From Alcaligenes pakistanensis (GTDB lineage: Bacteria > Pseudomonadota > Gammaproteobacteria > Burkholderiales > Burkholderiaceae_B), in the NCBI RefSeq assembly GCF_014652815.1, contig NZ_BMZN01000001.1, positions 790,888 through 854,887 of the forward strand: DNA of 64,000 nucleotides, in the 5' to 3' direction. The notes under the pieces were generated by a model, which worked only from the letters and a program-made list of their open reading frames with translations, was not told the origin of the DNA and did no database searches. Positions 54,608 to 63,603 of the stretch are shown one piece after another. The translations under genes were made by a program, and so were the position numbers. Numbering within the stretch: position 1 is the stretch's first letter; the number at the start of each line of letters is the position of its first letter.

Positions 54608-54908
54608 GTAAGCAAGACGAACACGACCAGAGGGTCGGAACAACAGTGCACGAGCCCGAAAGAAATCCACCATACACACAGCCCAGCATAGAAGAGGCAA
54701 AAAACAATCACATCAGCAGCGCCTACCACCCCTACGAGCACTACAGTGACCACCACATAAAACGAGAGACCACACCACCAAAGCAGCCATAAGCCAATAA
54801 GCATGTAAGCGGCCCACGCCTTAACTCACATACCCGGGCGAAACAAACAAACCAAGTACACCCCACAAACAAGCAATAAAAAAGCCATCCCGAAGGATGG
54901 CTTTTTAT
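54608..54908 (+). ncRNA. Candidate intergenic small RNA, U-poor
   Basis: About 300 bases between nuoA and the porin gene with a plausible promoter at one end and a perfect terminator hairpin at the other. Only about 20 T in the 220 bases from 54661 to 54880 (roughly 9%), while A and C are high; no credible ORF lies on this strand. The reverse strand shows a 67-codon hydrophobic ORF with no ribosome site, better explained by base skew. No known RNA family is recognised. Confidence 0.35.
54878..54906. terminator. Bidirectional terminator between the candidate small RNA and the porin gene
   Basis: Perfect stem AAAAAGCCATCC / GGATGGCTTTTT, loop CGAA (a stable tetraloop), with A-run and T-run on opposite sides. 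It can end porin transcripts (minus) and anything arriving from the left (plus). Confidence 0.88.
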
Positions 54909-54975
54909 ACTTCTTCAGCTCAAGCAAACCCGAAGGTTTGCTGATCGCAACGCGTAGACAAGCTACGCGAAACGA

Positions 54976-56178
54976 TTAGAACTGGTGACGCAGGCCAACA
55001 CCGATCAGTGTGGACTTAGCATCAGGCATGAAGTATACGTTCTTGGCGTAGGAGCCAATTGCGTACACGTTCGTGCGCTTGCTCAGTGGGTGGCTGTAAC
55101 CCAGGCTGAAAGTGTGCTGTTTCTTCAGTTCCCATGGGCCTGTGCTGTTAGCAAAGCTGTCAGGAGCCGAGCTTGGGTCAGCCATTGTCCAAGAACCCAT
55201 GATGGTGCCGGCGCCAACAGGTGCGGACAGACCAACCAGGTAGGAGTTAACTTTCAGACCTTTACCCAGCGTAGCTTGCTGGTTCAGTTCACCGTAGGAC
55301 TGACCTTCGAACAAACCGTTACGGGTTTGACCGAATGCCAAGTAAGCTTTCACGACTTCAAAGTCGTAGCTACCGCCGATGTTCCAGGACTTAACAGTGG
55401 TATCTTGCGCACCGTTGTAGGTAGCAGCAGGCTGGCCACCGATCGTAGCTGGGTTCAGACCACGCTTACGGATCTGGTCATAAGTAACAGTAACGCCGAC
55501 TGGGCCGTTAGCGTAACGCAGACCGGTGGTGATAGCTTGTTTGTTGAAGTCTTTGGAGTTAGCGGTACCGCCACCAACCAATGGCAGATCCTTGTCCCAC
55601 GACTGTTTGCCGTCACCGTTGAAGGAGTAACCAACGCCGAACTGGAAGCCGGAGAAGTTAGGGGTTTGGTACATGACCATGTTGTCGTAACGAACGGTGT
55701 TAGCGGATGTGAATGCGCCACCGATGTTAGCCTGGTCAAAGCCGCCGCCGAAAGGATCAGCAATAGCGCTCAGGTACTTGGAAGTGATGTTGGTTTGACG
55801 ACCGAAGTCCAGTTGACCCCAGCTGTCACCAGCCAGACCCAGAGTGGCTTGACGACCGAACAAACGACCACCTTGAGCAGAGTTACCAGTACCCAGATCA
55901 AAGCCGCTTTCCAGAACGAACACAGCGCGCAGGCCATCACCCAGATCTTCGGAACCCTTCAGGCCCCAACGGTTGCCGGACTGAATACCATTGATCAGAC
56001 CAGTACGCTTGGAGTTGATAGCTGTAGGGTTAGTGCTTTGACCGTAACCTTCGCTACCCTTAACTTTTTGGTAACCAATACCAGCGTCCAGAATGCCGTA
56101 CAGGGTGACAGACGTTTCTGCGTGTGCGACGCCAGCGAAGCCGGCCATCAGAGCAGCAGCGAGCAGAGTCTTTTTCAT
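54976..56178 (-). CDS. General bacterial porin (Gram-negative porin_4 type)
   Basis: 400 aa outer membrane trimeric porin from ATG 56178, which follows ACGGAG. Signal peptide MKKTLLAAALMAGFAGVAHA, mature start ETSVTLYGILDAGIGY typical of betaproteobacterial porins, followed by NRWGLKGSEDLGDGLRAVF and many alternating beta strands. It ends GVGLRHQF with the C-terminal Phe needed for barrel assembly. OmpR-EnvZ in the same window is a plausible regulator, but I did not identify a binding site. Confidence 0.95.
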   Translation of the reverse strand: MKKTLLAAALMAGFAGVAHAETSVTLYGILDAGIGYQKVKGSEGYGQSTNPTAINSKRTGLINGIQSGNRWGLKGSEDLGDGLRAVFVLESGFDLGTGNSAQGGRLFGRQATLGLAGDSWGQLDFGRQTNITSKYLSAIADPFGGGFDQANIGGAFTSANTVRYDNMVMYQTPNFSGFQFGVGYSFNGDGKQSWDKDLPLVGGGTANSKDFNKQAITTGLRYANGPVGVTVTYDQIRKRGLNPATIGGQPAATYNGAQDTTVKSWNIGGSYDFEVVKAYLAFGQTRNGLFEGQSYGELNQQATLGKGLKVNSYLVGLSAPVGAGTIMGSWTMADPSSAPDSFANSTGPWELKKQHTFSLGYSHPLSKRTNVYAIGSYAKNVYFMPDAKSTLIGVGLRHQF

Positions 56179-56725
56179 GTAAGAAATCTCCGTAGATTTG
56201 AGTAAATCAGAGCAGCCCAACTACAACAGTGCTGCTGCTCTTTCTAACTCCGCGATGGGAAGTTAACGTTATTGCATCAAAATTCCCGTCGCTTGACTAC
56301 GAAAGCCTTCGGAAACGTGAATGTTTGTGCACAGCCTGTTGGCTATACACAACAAAAAGCCACTTAAAGGGGCTTTCCAGGCGGCTTAGGCCAGCAGTGC
56401 TAATTAGCGGGCTACGGTCAGAATCTTCTTAAGAACTTGCTTTAAGTCTTGCGAGCAATCGGTCGCCAATGCTGGTTTTTCGCAAATCAGACAGAAACCC
56501 AAGTCGACCTCCAGAATCAACTCAAAGCCACCTCAATCACTCTTGAGCACTCCAAGCTCCAATCAACTAGCTTTAATTTTTCTCATATTGTGAGAATAAA
56601 GAAACCAGCACCTCGAATACCCATGCGCTCACGTCTATCCACTTTTCAAGTGAGCCCGAAAAAAGCAAACGAGGCTAGAAGCCAGGCTCTTATATAGAAC
56701 CCTCGATGCCCAACAATGACGAAAA
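56179..56725. other. Region upstream of the porin gene without a gene (~550 bp)
   Basis: Should hold the porin promoter and leader on the minus strand. Two short plus-strand ORFs (56229-56432, 56449-56697) have no ribosome sites or recognisable content. I see only a weak hairpin AAAGCC/GGCTTT near 56357-56379. Confidence 0.4.
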
Positions 56726-56755
56726 AAAAACCTGTCCTTTTCAGGATCAGGTTTT
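56726..56755 (-). terminator. Terminator downstream of tRNA-Leu(GAG)
   Basis: Stem AAAACCTG-TCCT / AGGA-T-CAGGTTTT with one bulged base, followed on the minus strand by an uninterrupted run of T. Confidence 0.8.
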
Positions 56756-56800
56756 ATTTCCAGGCTCTGCAATCACAGAGCGTTCCCGCTTTATTTTATT

Positions 56801-56885
56801 TGGTGCCGACGACGAGACTCGAACTCGTACAGCTTTCGCCACTACCCCCTCAAGATAGCGTGTCTACCAATTCCACCACGTCGGC
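56801..56885 (-). tRNA. tRNA-Leu (anticodon GAG)
   Basis: 85 nt on the minus strand. Acceptor arms GCCGACG/CGTCGGC pair perfectly, discriminator A and encoded CCA are present. The anticodon loop CTTGAGG gives GAG; the long variable arm and GTTCGAGTC T-loop fit a class II leucine tRNA. Own promoter at 56903-56932 and own terminator. Confidence 0.96.
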
Positions 56886-56902
56886 AAGCAATCAAGACAG
56901 CG

Positions 56903-56932
56903 ATATTAGCATGACAAAAGCAATACTGTCAG
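56903..56932 (-). promoter_or_regulatory. Promoter of tRNA-Leu(GAG)
   Basis: On the minus strand CTGACA (56932-56927), 18-bp spacer, TGC-TAATAT (-10 at 56908-56903, extended by TG). Predicted start near 56896, about 11 bases before the mature tRNA. Confidence 0.55.
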
Positions 56933-57000
56933 TACAAAACAGCCCAAAACCCTTAAAAAAACAGGGACTCAGCACTACGCGGCACAAACACCACTAAATA

Positions 57001-57031
57001 AGCAAAGCCCGCCATAAAGACGGGCTTTGCT
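57001..57031 (-). terminator. Terminator after secG
   Basis: Perfect 11-bp stem AGCAAAGCCCG / CGGGCTTTGCT with a 9-nt loop, followed on the minus strand by TTATTT. Confidence 0.75.
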
Positions 57032-57118
57032 GTCATGCTGCGTTACCAGCTCTCTGGAGATATTTGTTGCCTCTAATCTAATATAGAGAGCAGAACCAAA
57101 TAGGCAGATCAGCCAAAC

Positions 57119-57511
57119 TTACTCAGCAGCAGGAACCGCAGGCACTTCCTGGCCCGCAGGAGCAGCCGGAGGCACGGCGCCCGGCACAGCCGCTGGAGCC
57201 GGCACCGAAGCAGCACCAGGCACAGAGGATTCGTAACCTTGCATCACACCCGCCTCAACTTTCTGAGCGGGGTGGTGAGCTACCCAAGCCAAACCACCGG
57301 TAGACACAAAAAAGACGATAGCCGCCCATTTAGTCATACGCGACAAAAAGTTGGCCGCACCCGCCGCACCAAACACGCTACCCGCCGAGCCGCCGCCGAA
57401 GGCCGAGCCCATATCGGCGCCCTTGCCTTGCTGCAACAGAACCAGACCAATAATTAACAGCGAGGAGATAACCTGCACCGCCATCAGAACGGAAGACATC
57501 CAATCTTGCAT
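57119..57511 (-). CDS. secG: Preprotein translocase subunit SecG
   Basis: 130 aa. Two transmembrane helices (~8-27 and ~60-78) flank the conserved loop VLLQQGKGADMGSAFGGGS, then a long Ala/Pro-rich C-terminal tail (~95-130). SecG stimulates protein translocation with SecYE. It lies 18 bases downstream of tpiA; tpiA-secG-tRNA-Leu is a common proteobacterial order. Confidence 0.95.
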   Translation of the reverse strand: MQDWMSSVLMAVQVISSLLIIGLVLLQQGKGADMGSAFGGGSAGSVFGAAGAANFLSRMTKWAAIVFFVSTGGLAWVAHHPAQKVEAGVMQGYESSVPGAASVPAPAAVPGAVPPAAPAGQEVPAVPAAE

Positions 57512-57529
57512 TTAAAGACTCCAGACCCT

Positions 57530-58270
57530 TTAAGCGGCCACTATACGTAAAAATTCCTGCGCATCCAAAGATGCACCACCCACCAAGGCACCATCAATAT
57601 CCGGCATAGCAAACAGCTCTGCGGCATTATCCGCCTTCACGCTGCCACCGTACAAAATACGCAACTGATCCAACTCCATATAGGCGCGAATCTGTTGATG
57701 CATTTGCTGCGCTTGCTCTGGCGTTGCCGTCAGACCAGTACCAATTGCCCAGACCGGCTCATAAGCCAACACCAACTTAGTCAGCACCTCTGCACCCAGG
57801 GCTTTGATCGGTTCGAGCTGATCTTGCACCACACAGGTTTCTTGCCCCGTCTCTCGATCGGCTAACTGCTCGCCAATACAGACAATAGGCGTCAAGCCCG
57901 CATCCAGCGCTGCCACAACCTTGGCAGCAACCTGAGCACTGCTTTCCTGGTGATATTGCCTGCGCTCGGAATGCCCAACAATCACCCAACGGCAGCCCAC
58001 ATCCGCCAGCATGGCCGCCGAGATTTCACCGGTGTACGCACCCTTGACATGTACGCTGACATCCTGGGCACCAACAGCAATGGCTGAGCCTTTCAAGATA
58101 TCTGCCGCCTGAGGCAAATACACATAAGGAACGCATACCAGCACATCACAATCTGCCTGCGCATCAGGCTGAACGAGCAGTTCTTGCAGCAGACGGCTGT
58201 TGCCATCAAGCGAGCCATTTAATTTCCAATTACCCGCAACCAGTCGTTTACGCGAAGAATGTACGCTCAT
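57530..58270 (-). CDS. tpiA: Triosephosphate isomerase
   Basis: Interconverts dihydroxyacetone phosphate and glyceraldehyde 3-phosphate. 246 aa from ATG 58270; an in-frame TTG seven codons earlier is less likely. RLVAGNWKLNG with the N-terminal Lys, catalytic His in VIVGHSERRQ, catalytic Glu in LAYEPVWAIGTG and the phosphate loop LYGGSVKADN are intact. Confidence 0.97.
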   Translation of the reverse strand: MSVHSSRKRLVAGNWKLNGSLDGNSRLLQELLVQPDAQADCDVLVCVPYVYLPQAADILKGSAIAVGAQDVSVHVKGAYTGEISAAMLADVGCRWVIVGHSERRQYHQESSAQVAAKVVAALDAGLTPIVCIGEQLADRETGQETCVVQDQLEPIKALGAEVLTKLVLAYEPVWAIGTGLTATPEQAQQMHQQIRAYMELDQLRILYGGSVKADNAAELFAMPDIDGALVGGASLDAQEFLRIVAA

Positions 58271-58400
58271 TGCTCCCTTGATGCCAGTCAAAAAGTTACA
58301 CCAACGCCCACAATCGGGACGCAGCTAACCGGCTATTGTAGCGCGAGCCAATCCTTTTCGCGCATATTTGGCAGAAAATTCGTCTTATGCCCGAAAGAAA

Positions 58401-58422
58401 AAGGGTGGCCATGCCACCCCTT
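58401..58422 (-). terminator. Terminator at the end of the quinone oxidoreductase gene
   Basis: Stem GGGTGGC / GCCACCC with loop CAT and an extra C bulge, followed on the minus strand by CTTTTTC. It begins within 10 bases of the stop. Confidence 0.75.
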
Positions 58423-58429
58423 GCTGCTT

Positions 58430-59404
58430 TTAGGGAACAAGAATGATTTTACCCACCTGCTCGCCCGCCTCCATCATGGCGTGGGCATCGCTGGCCTGCT
58501 CCAGAGGGAAAGTAGCGTGAATCAAAGGCCGCACCTGACCAGCCTCCAATAATGGCCAGACACGCTCGCGCAAAGCGCGCGCCAGTTGCGCCTTGAACTC
58601 AACAGGACGAGAACGCAACGTAGAACCCGTAATGGTCAGACGACGGCGCAGGATCTCACCACAATTAATTGTGGCTTTCACCCCGCCCAACAAGGCAATG
58701 ATAACGATACGACCATCATCTGCCAGACAACTCAGGTCTCGATTGATGTAGTCGCCTGAGACCATATCCAGGATGACATCAACCCCACGGCCCCCTGTCT
58801 TGCTCTTGATGACGTCCTCATAGACTTGGGTTTTGTAGTTGATGCCAATCCCGCCCAGGCGGTTAATGGCTTCCACCCGCTCATCACTTCCCGCAGTGGC
58901 GTAGACGGTATGCCCCAAAGCCACAGCCAACTGAATTGCTGTTGTCCCAATCCCGCTCGCACCACCATGAACCAGTAAGGTCTCCCCTTTGCTTAATTGG
59001 CCACGGTCGAACACATTGCTCCACACGGTAAAGAAGGTTTCTGGCAAGCCAGCCGCTTCAATTAGGCTAAATCCGGCAGGAATGGGTAAACATTGCTGCA
59101 CCGGAACCACGCAGTACTCGGCATAGCCCCCGCCGGTCACCAAAGCACAGATCTGATCGCCCACGTTAAAAGCGCTACCCGCCACATCACCGGACACGAT
59201 CTCACCCGCCAGCTCCAGGCCAGGAATATCAGACGCACCTGCCGGGGGTGGATAGGCACCCGCCCGCTGCAATACATCGGGGCGATTCACCCCCGCAGCG
59301 ATCACCTTGACCAAGACCTCACCTGGCCCCGCTTGCGGCATAGGCCGTTCGCCCACCCGCAATACTTCTGGTTTTCCAAATTCTGTGATTTCAACTGCGC
59401 GCAT
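58430..59404 (-). CDS. NAD(P)H-quinone oxidoreductase, zinc-free MDR family (PIG3-like)
   Basis: 324 aa medium-chain reductase. The N-terminal GroES-like part (ITEFGKPEVLRVGERPMPQAGPGEV, read in parts) lacks the zinc-binding Cys cluster; the Rossmann fold has VHGGASGIGTTAIQLA with the AxxGxG-type NADPH loop. The quinone oxidoreductase/PIG3 subgroup is likely. Single gene with its own terminator. Confidence 0.9.
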   Translation of the reverse strand: MRAVEITEFGKPEVLRVGERPMPQAGPGEVLVKVIAAGVNRPDVLQRAGAYPPPAGASDIPGLELAGEIVSGDVAGSAFNVGDQICALVTGGGYAEYCVVPVQQCLPIPAGFSLIEAAGLPETFFTVWSNVFDRGQLSKGETLLVHGGASGIGTTAIQLAVALGHTVYATAGSDERVEAINRLGGIGINYKTQVYEDVIKSKTGGRGVDVILDMVSGDYINRDLSCLADDGRIVIIALLGGVKATINCGEILRRRLTITGSTLRSRPVEFKAQLARALRERVWPLLEAGQVRPLIHATFPLEQASDAHAMMEAGEQVGKIILVP

Positions 59405-59634
59405 ACCTACTCCCAGATATCGAATATAGTTGCCCGGCCTAGCCTAACGATCAACACGTAGCCAGCCGCCTTACTTGCTGCAATCTATCATAGGCACTGG
59501 CATCAGCGCCCTATTCCTGCAATGAAAACATATTATTTCCATGACGCTGGCAAATTTATACGTTACACTTTAAGGCTTTCCTGGCCGCAACGCTTTTTGT
59601 CTCGCGTGGCTTGCCGAGAAAAGCCCAACTGATA

Positions 59635-59724
59635 GGAAGCGTGCCAGAGCGGTTGAATGGACCGGTCTTGAAAACCGGCGATGGGGTAACCCATCCGTGA
59701 GTTCGAATCTCACCGCTTCCGCCA
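59635..59724 (+). tRNA. tRNA-Ser (anticodon UGA)
   Basis: 90 nt. Acceptor GGAAGCG / CGCTTCC, discriminator G, encoded CCA. Anticodon stem ACCGG-TCTTGAAA-CCGG gives TGA; the long variable arm (GATGGGGTAACCCATC) is that of a serine tRNA. Confidence 0.96.
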
Positions 59725-59736
59725 TCATCTCCCGCT

Positions 59737-59822
59737 GCATCCATGGCGGAATTGGTAGACGCAAGGGACTTAAAATCCCTCGATCTTTGATCGTGCCGGT
59801 TCGATTCCGGCTGGATGCACCA
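59737..59822 (+). tRNA. tRNA-Leu (anticodon UAA)
   Basis: 86 nt. Acceptor GCATCCA / TGGATGC, discriminator A, encoded CCA. Anticodon loop ACTTAAAAT gives TAA; class II variable arm. It lies 12 bases after tRNA-Ser and is probably co-transcribed with it. Confidence 0.96.
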
Positions 59823-59908
59823 AGTACTTGTAATGACTGGCGAATATTTCTGCCTCTTAATAAAAACCAGAGTTTTTATTGATCGCAGACAGACATCGAC
59901 CACCCCAG

Positions 59909-59935
59909 AAAAGCCCACTTTTAGTGGGCTTTTTT
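59909..59935 (+). terminator. Terminator of the tRNA-Ser/tRNA-Leu operon
   Basis: Perfect 10-bp stem AAAAGCCCAC / GTGGGCTTTT, loop TTTTA, followed by TT. Confidence 0.88.
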
Positions 59936-60123
59936 GTATACCCCTCCCTGCCCCATACCCCCGCTCACACTGATATCTGGGTTACCAGACCTTCCTAGAA
60001 GCAACGGGCTCAGTCAAGGCCCTCCCCCGCCCAACACAAGCCTGAATATCCATAACTAGATAAACCAGCTTTTGAAAGCACAATAGCCTGGCTTTAGTCC
60101 AAAAAAGCACAGAACCAGAGACA

Positions 60124-60149
60124 AAAAACCCGCCAAAAGGCGGGTCTTT
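60124..60149 (-). terminator. Terminator after pnp
   Basis: Stem ACCCGCC / GGCGGGT with loop AAAA; minus-strand T-run TTTTTTG follows. Confidence 0.85.
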
Positions 60150-60172
60150 CTTTAGCTAAACTACAGTCGCTA

Positions 60173-62311
60173 TCAAGAAGCAGCAGGAGCAGCAGGGCCG
60201 CCTTGAGCTTCAATACCGCCAATAGCCTTGATCGACAGACGCAGACGACCTTTCTCGTCAGCCTCAATGACCTTGACCTTAACAACCTGACCTACTTTCA
60301 GTACGTCATTGATGTTAGCGATACGGTAGTTGGCGATCTCGGAGATATGCAGCAGACCGTCACGGCCTGGCAGAACTTGCACAATCGCACCAAAGTCCAG
60401 CAAACGCATCACAGGACCTTCGTATTCCTGACCCACTTCAACTTCAGCGGTCAGCTCTTTAATACGACGTTCGGCTTCGCGTGCCTTGTCCAGATCGGCG
60501 CTAGCAATAGTGATAGTGCCATCATCGGAAATATCGATCTGTGTACCGGTCTCTTCGGTCAGGGCACGGATGGTGGCACCACCCTTACCAATCACGTCAC
60601 GAATCTTCTCGGGGTTGATCTTCACGGTCAACATGCGAGGAGCAAATTCAGACATCTCAGTGCGGGAACCGTCGAGCGCTTCTTTCATCTTGCCCAGGAT
60701 GTGCATACGGCCTTCATGTGCCTGAGCCAATGCAACCTGCATGATTTCTTTGGTAATGCCCTGGATTTTGATGTCCATCTGCAAAGCAGTAATACCTTTC
60801 TCGGTACCGGCAACCTTGAAATCCATATCGCCCAGGTGATCTTCGTCACCCAGAATGTCGGTCAGCACAGCAAACTTGTTGCCTTCCTTGATCAGACCCA
60901 TGGCCACACCAGCCACGTGATCTTGCACGGGAACACCGGCATCCATCATGGACAAGGAGCCACCGCACACCGATGCCATAGAGGAAGAACCGTTGGATTC
61001 GGTAATTTCAGACACCACGCGAATGGAGTACTGGAAATCCTCAGCAGCAGGCAACAAAGGCATCAAAGCGCGCTTGGCCAGACGACCGTGACCAATCTCA
61101 CGACGCTTGGGAGCACCGAAACGGCCCGCTTCACCAGTAGCGAAAGGAGGCATGTTGTAGTGCATCATGAAGCGATCACGGTACTCGCCCATGATCGAGT
61201 CAATGATTTGCTCGTCTTGCTTGGTACCCAAGGTGGTGACCACCAAAGCCTGGGTTTCGCCACGCGTGAACAAAGCACTACCGTGCGCACGAGGCAGAAC
61301 GCCCAAACGAATGCTGATAGGACGAACTGTACGAGTGTCGCGACCGTCGATGCGGGACTCGCCGCCCAAGATGCGCGAACGCACGATCTGGCTTTCCAGA
61401 TCGAACATCATGTTTTCGACAGCAACCATATCAGGCTTGTCTTGGTCATTGGCGGCAGCCTGAGCCAGCACCGCTTCCTTGGCCTGAGCGTACACGGCAC
61501 GCAGCTGCTCAGTACGAGCCTGCTTTTCGCGTGTCTGGTAAGCCTGTTGCAAACCGTCTTGCGCAGCGCTTGTCACCGTAGCCAACAGGCTTTCGTTAAC
61601 AGCGGCAGGCTGCCAGTTCCACTCGGGTTTGCCAGCTTCTTCAACCAGTTCGTGAATGCAGTTGATGGCAGCTTGCATTTGCTCGTGAGCAAACACCACA
61701 CCACCCAGCATGATTTCTTCGGACAATTGCTTGGCTTCGGACTCAACCATCAGCACCGCTTCTTCGGTACCGGCCACAATCAAATCCAGAGCAGAGGATT
61801 TCAGCAACGTGGCGGAAGGATTCAGCACGTACTGACCATCAACGTAACCGACGCGCGCAGCGCCCACAGGACCGTTGAAAGGAATACCAGAGATAGCCAA
61901 AGCAGCGGAGGCACCGATCATGGCAGCGATATCAGGATCAATTTCAGGATTGACCGATACCGTGTGAATAATGACCTGGACTTCGTTGTAGAAACCTTCA
62001 GGGAACAGCGGACGCAGTGGACGGTCGATCAGGCGGGAGATCAGAATCTCGCGCTCGGACTGACGGCCTTCACGCTTGAAGAAACCACCAGGGATCTTGC
62101 CAGCGGAGTAAGTTTTTTCGACGTAATCAACGGTCAGAGGGAAGAAATCCTGACCTGCTTTCGCTTCGCTTTTGCCCACAACGGTGGCCAACACAACAGT
62201 GTCTTCAATCGAAACCAGCACGGCACCTGACGCCTGACGTGCGATTTCGCCGGTTTCCAGCACAACGGTATGTTCGCCGTACTGGAAAGACTTGGTGACT
62301 TTATTGAACAT
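60173..62311 (-). CDS. pnp: Polyribonucleotide nucleotidyltransferase (PNPase)
   Basis: Phosphorolytic 3'-5' exoribonuclease of the RNA degradosome. 712 aa from ATG 62311 ([15 protein letters not shown]); the longer version would include the leader hairpin. Two RNase PH-like domains, then KH (~550-610; [19 protein letters not shown]) and S1 (~620-690; [18 protein letters not shown]). A 41-base branched hairpin precedes the start, after rpsO. Confidence 0.97.
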   Translation of the reverse strand: MFNKVTKSFQYGEHTVVLETGEIARQASGAVLVSIEDTVVLATVVGKSEAKAGQDFFPLTVDYVEKTYSAGKIPGGFFKREGRQSEREILISRLIDRPLRPLFPEGFYNEVQVIIHTVSVNPEIDPDIAAMIGASAALAISGIPFNGPVGAARVGYVDGQYVLNPSATLLKSSALDLIVAGTEEAVLMVESEAKQLSEEIMLGGVVFAHEQMQAAINCIHELVEEAGKPEWNWQPAAVNESLLATVTSAAQDGLQQAYQTREKQARTEQLRAVYAQAKEAVLAQAAANDQDKPDMVAVENMMFDLESQIVRSRILGGESRIDGRDTRTVRPISIRLGVLPRAHGSALFTRGETQALVVTTLGTKQDEQIIDSIMGEYRDRFMMHYNMPPFATGEAGRFGAPKRREIGHGRLAKRALMPLLPAAEDFQYSIRVVSEITESNGSSSMASVCGGSLSMMDAGVPVQDHVAGVAMGLIKEGNKFAVLTDILGDEDHLGDMDFKVAGTEKGITALQMDIKIQGITKEIMQVALAQAHEGRMHILGKMKEALDGSRTEMSEFAPRMLTVKINPEKIRDVIGKGGATIRALTEETGTQIDISDDGTITIASADLDKAREAERRIKELTAEVEVGQEYEGPVMRLLDFGAIVQVLPGRDGLLHISEIANYRIANINDVLKVGQVVKVKVIEADEKGRLRLSIKAIGGIEAQGGPAAPAAS

Positions 62312-62334
62312 TAGGAGAATCCTTACAATAAAAA

Positions 62335-62375
62335 AACCGTGCACACCGCGAAACCAGTTCGCCGAATGCACGGTT
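62335..62375 (-). promoter_or_regulatory. Branched hairpin in the rpsO-pnp spacer
   Basis: Outer stem AACCGTGCA / TGCACGGTT (9 bp, perfect), inner stem GCGAA / TTCGC, separated by symmetric 4-nt internal strands. It lies 23 bases before the pnp ATG, where E. coli has the RNase III-cleaved leader used in PNPase autoregulation. Confidence 0.6.
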
Positions 62376-62400
62376 GTTTAGCGGGGAGCCAGCCCCGGTA

Positions 62401-62670
62401 TCACTTACGCAGACCGAGTTTTTCGATCAAAGCACGGTAAGCTTCTGGATTACGACCTTTCAGGTAATCCAGCAATTTGCGGCGACGGCTAACCATACGC
62501 AACAGACCACGACGGGAGTGGTGATCCTTGTTGTGGGCCTTAAAGTGGCCGGTCAATTCGTTGATGCGAGCGGTCAGCAAAGCCACTTGTACTTCTGGGG
62601 AGCCTGTATCGCCTTGTTTACGCTGAAACTCGGAAACGATATCGACTTTTTTGATATCTGCAACTGCCAT
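62401..62670 (-). CDS. rpsO: 30S ribosomal protein S15
   Basis: 89 aa, the standard length. Binds 16S rRNA early in 30S assembly. Contains [16 protein letters not shown] and [21 protein letters not shown] (given in parts), the rRNA-contact helix. AGAGG twelve bases upstream; a leader hairpin lies at 62693-62716. Operon with pnp. Confidence 0.98.
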   Translation of the reverse strand: MAVADIKKVDIVSEFQRKQGDTGSPEVQVALLTARINELTGHFKAHNKDHHSRRGLLRMVSRRRKLLDYLKGRNPEAYRALIEKLGLRK

Positions 62671-62692
62671 TTTATTTAGCCTCTAAGACTTG

Positions 62693-62716
62693 CGTTAGGA
62701 CCGAGGTGCCCTAACG
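62693..62716 (-). promoter_or_regulatory. Leader hairpin upstream of rpsO
   Basis: Perfect 7-bp stem CGTTAGG / CCTAACG with a 10-nt loop, 22 bases before the rpsO start. S15 represses its own translation in several bacteria through leader structures, so this is a candidate; no match to a specific S15 leader class was made. Confidence 0.4.
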
Positions 62717-62835
62717 TGTTGAAAATGAGATTGAGTGCGCCGAACCCAGCGGGCCAAGCACAGCAAACGATTATAACGAAAAACCGGGGAAGACGTTAAG
62801 CATTTCGGCTTGAGTGCCCATCAAGCCCCAGGATT

Positions 62836-63603
62836 TTAGTTGTTTCCACGCCGAAGTCGCGCCAAAGCACGAGCGCGACGCCAACGCCACGCCATCACCA
62901 CCCAGCCCGACAGCCCATACAGGCAAAACAGCCCAAACAACACGACGGGAGGGTCGGTAGAAACAAACACAAAGACCAGCACAAAGAGCAACATGCCCCA
63001 AAAAGGGACGCTGCGGCTGATTGCGAACGACTTGCCGCTGTAGAAAGGTGCATTGGAAACCATGGCTAAGCCGGCGTAGATGGTCAAACCAAAAGCCACC
63101 CAGGGAATGGCATTGACCTGCAAGGACAGCTTGTTATCCACGGCCAACCAGACAAAACCCGCGACCAGCGCGGCGGCGGCAGGACTCGGCAAACCCTGGA
63201 AAAAGCGTTTGTCTACGACCTCAATATTGGTATTGAAACGGGCTAGGCGCAATGCCCCACCCACTACGTAGATAAAGGCGGCCAACCACCCCCAACGCCC
63301 CAAACCTTGCATAGCCCAGACATACATGACCAGAGCAGGTGCCGCGCCAAAGGAAATCATGTCCGCCAGGGAGTCGTACTGCTCACCAAAAGCCGACTGT
63401 GTATTGGTGAGACGTGCCACGCGTCCATCCATACCATCAAACACCAACGCCAGAAAAATAGCGATGGCAGCCGCCTCGAAACGACCATTCATGGCCTGCA
63501 CAACGGCATAAAACCCCGCAAACAAATTGGCAGTGGTAAATGCATTGGGCAGAAGATAGATGCTACGCCGGCGACGGGTTTCATCATTGGGCAAAGTGGG
63601 CAT
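62836..63603 (-). CDS. pssA: CDP-diacylglycerol-serine O-phosphatidyltransferase
   Basis: Makes phosphatidylserine, precursor of phosphatidylethanolamine. 255 aa membrane protein with about seven helices. The CDP-alcohol phosphotransferase motif DG-x2-AR-x8-G-x3-D-x3-D is complete (DGRVAR ... G ... DSLAD, residues ~59-82). Start ATG 63603. A hexanucleotide repeat lies ~115 bases upstream. psd, often adjacent, is not in the window. Confidence 0.95.
   Translation of the reverse strand: MPTLPNDETRRRRSIYLLPNAFTTANLFAGFYAVVQAMNGRFEAAAIAIFLALVFDGMDGRVARLTNTQSAFGEQYDSLADMISFGAAPALVMYVWAMQGLGRWGWLAAFIYVVGGALRLARFNTNIEVVDKRFFQGLPSPAAAALVAGFVWLAVDNKLSLQVNAIPWVAFGLTIYAGLAMVSNAPFYSGKSFAISRSVPFWGMLLFVLVFVFVSTDPPVVLFGLFCLYGLSGWVVMAWRWRRARALARLRRGNN

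Larger units (their letters stand above)
59823..60172. other. Gene-free region between the tRNA pair and pnp (350 bp)
   Basis: Holds a 9-bp perfect hairpin AATAAAAAC/GTTTTTATT (59859-59880), two terminators, and about 190 bases with nothing recognisable. Confidence 0.6.

Noticed and set aside
54601-54804. 67-codon hydrophobic minus-strand ORF
   Set aside because: Val/Leu/Trp/Cys richness follows from the G/T-rich minus strand; no ribosome site precedes the ATG.
54985-56205. 406-codon plus-strand ORF antisense to the porin gene
   Set aside because: Val/Thr/Gln-rich shadow; the porin has signal peptide, strand pattern and terminal Phe.
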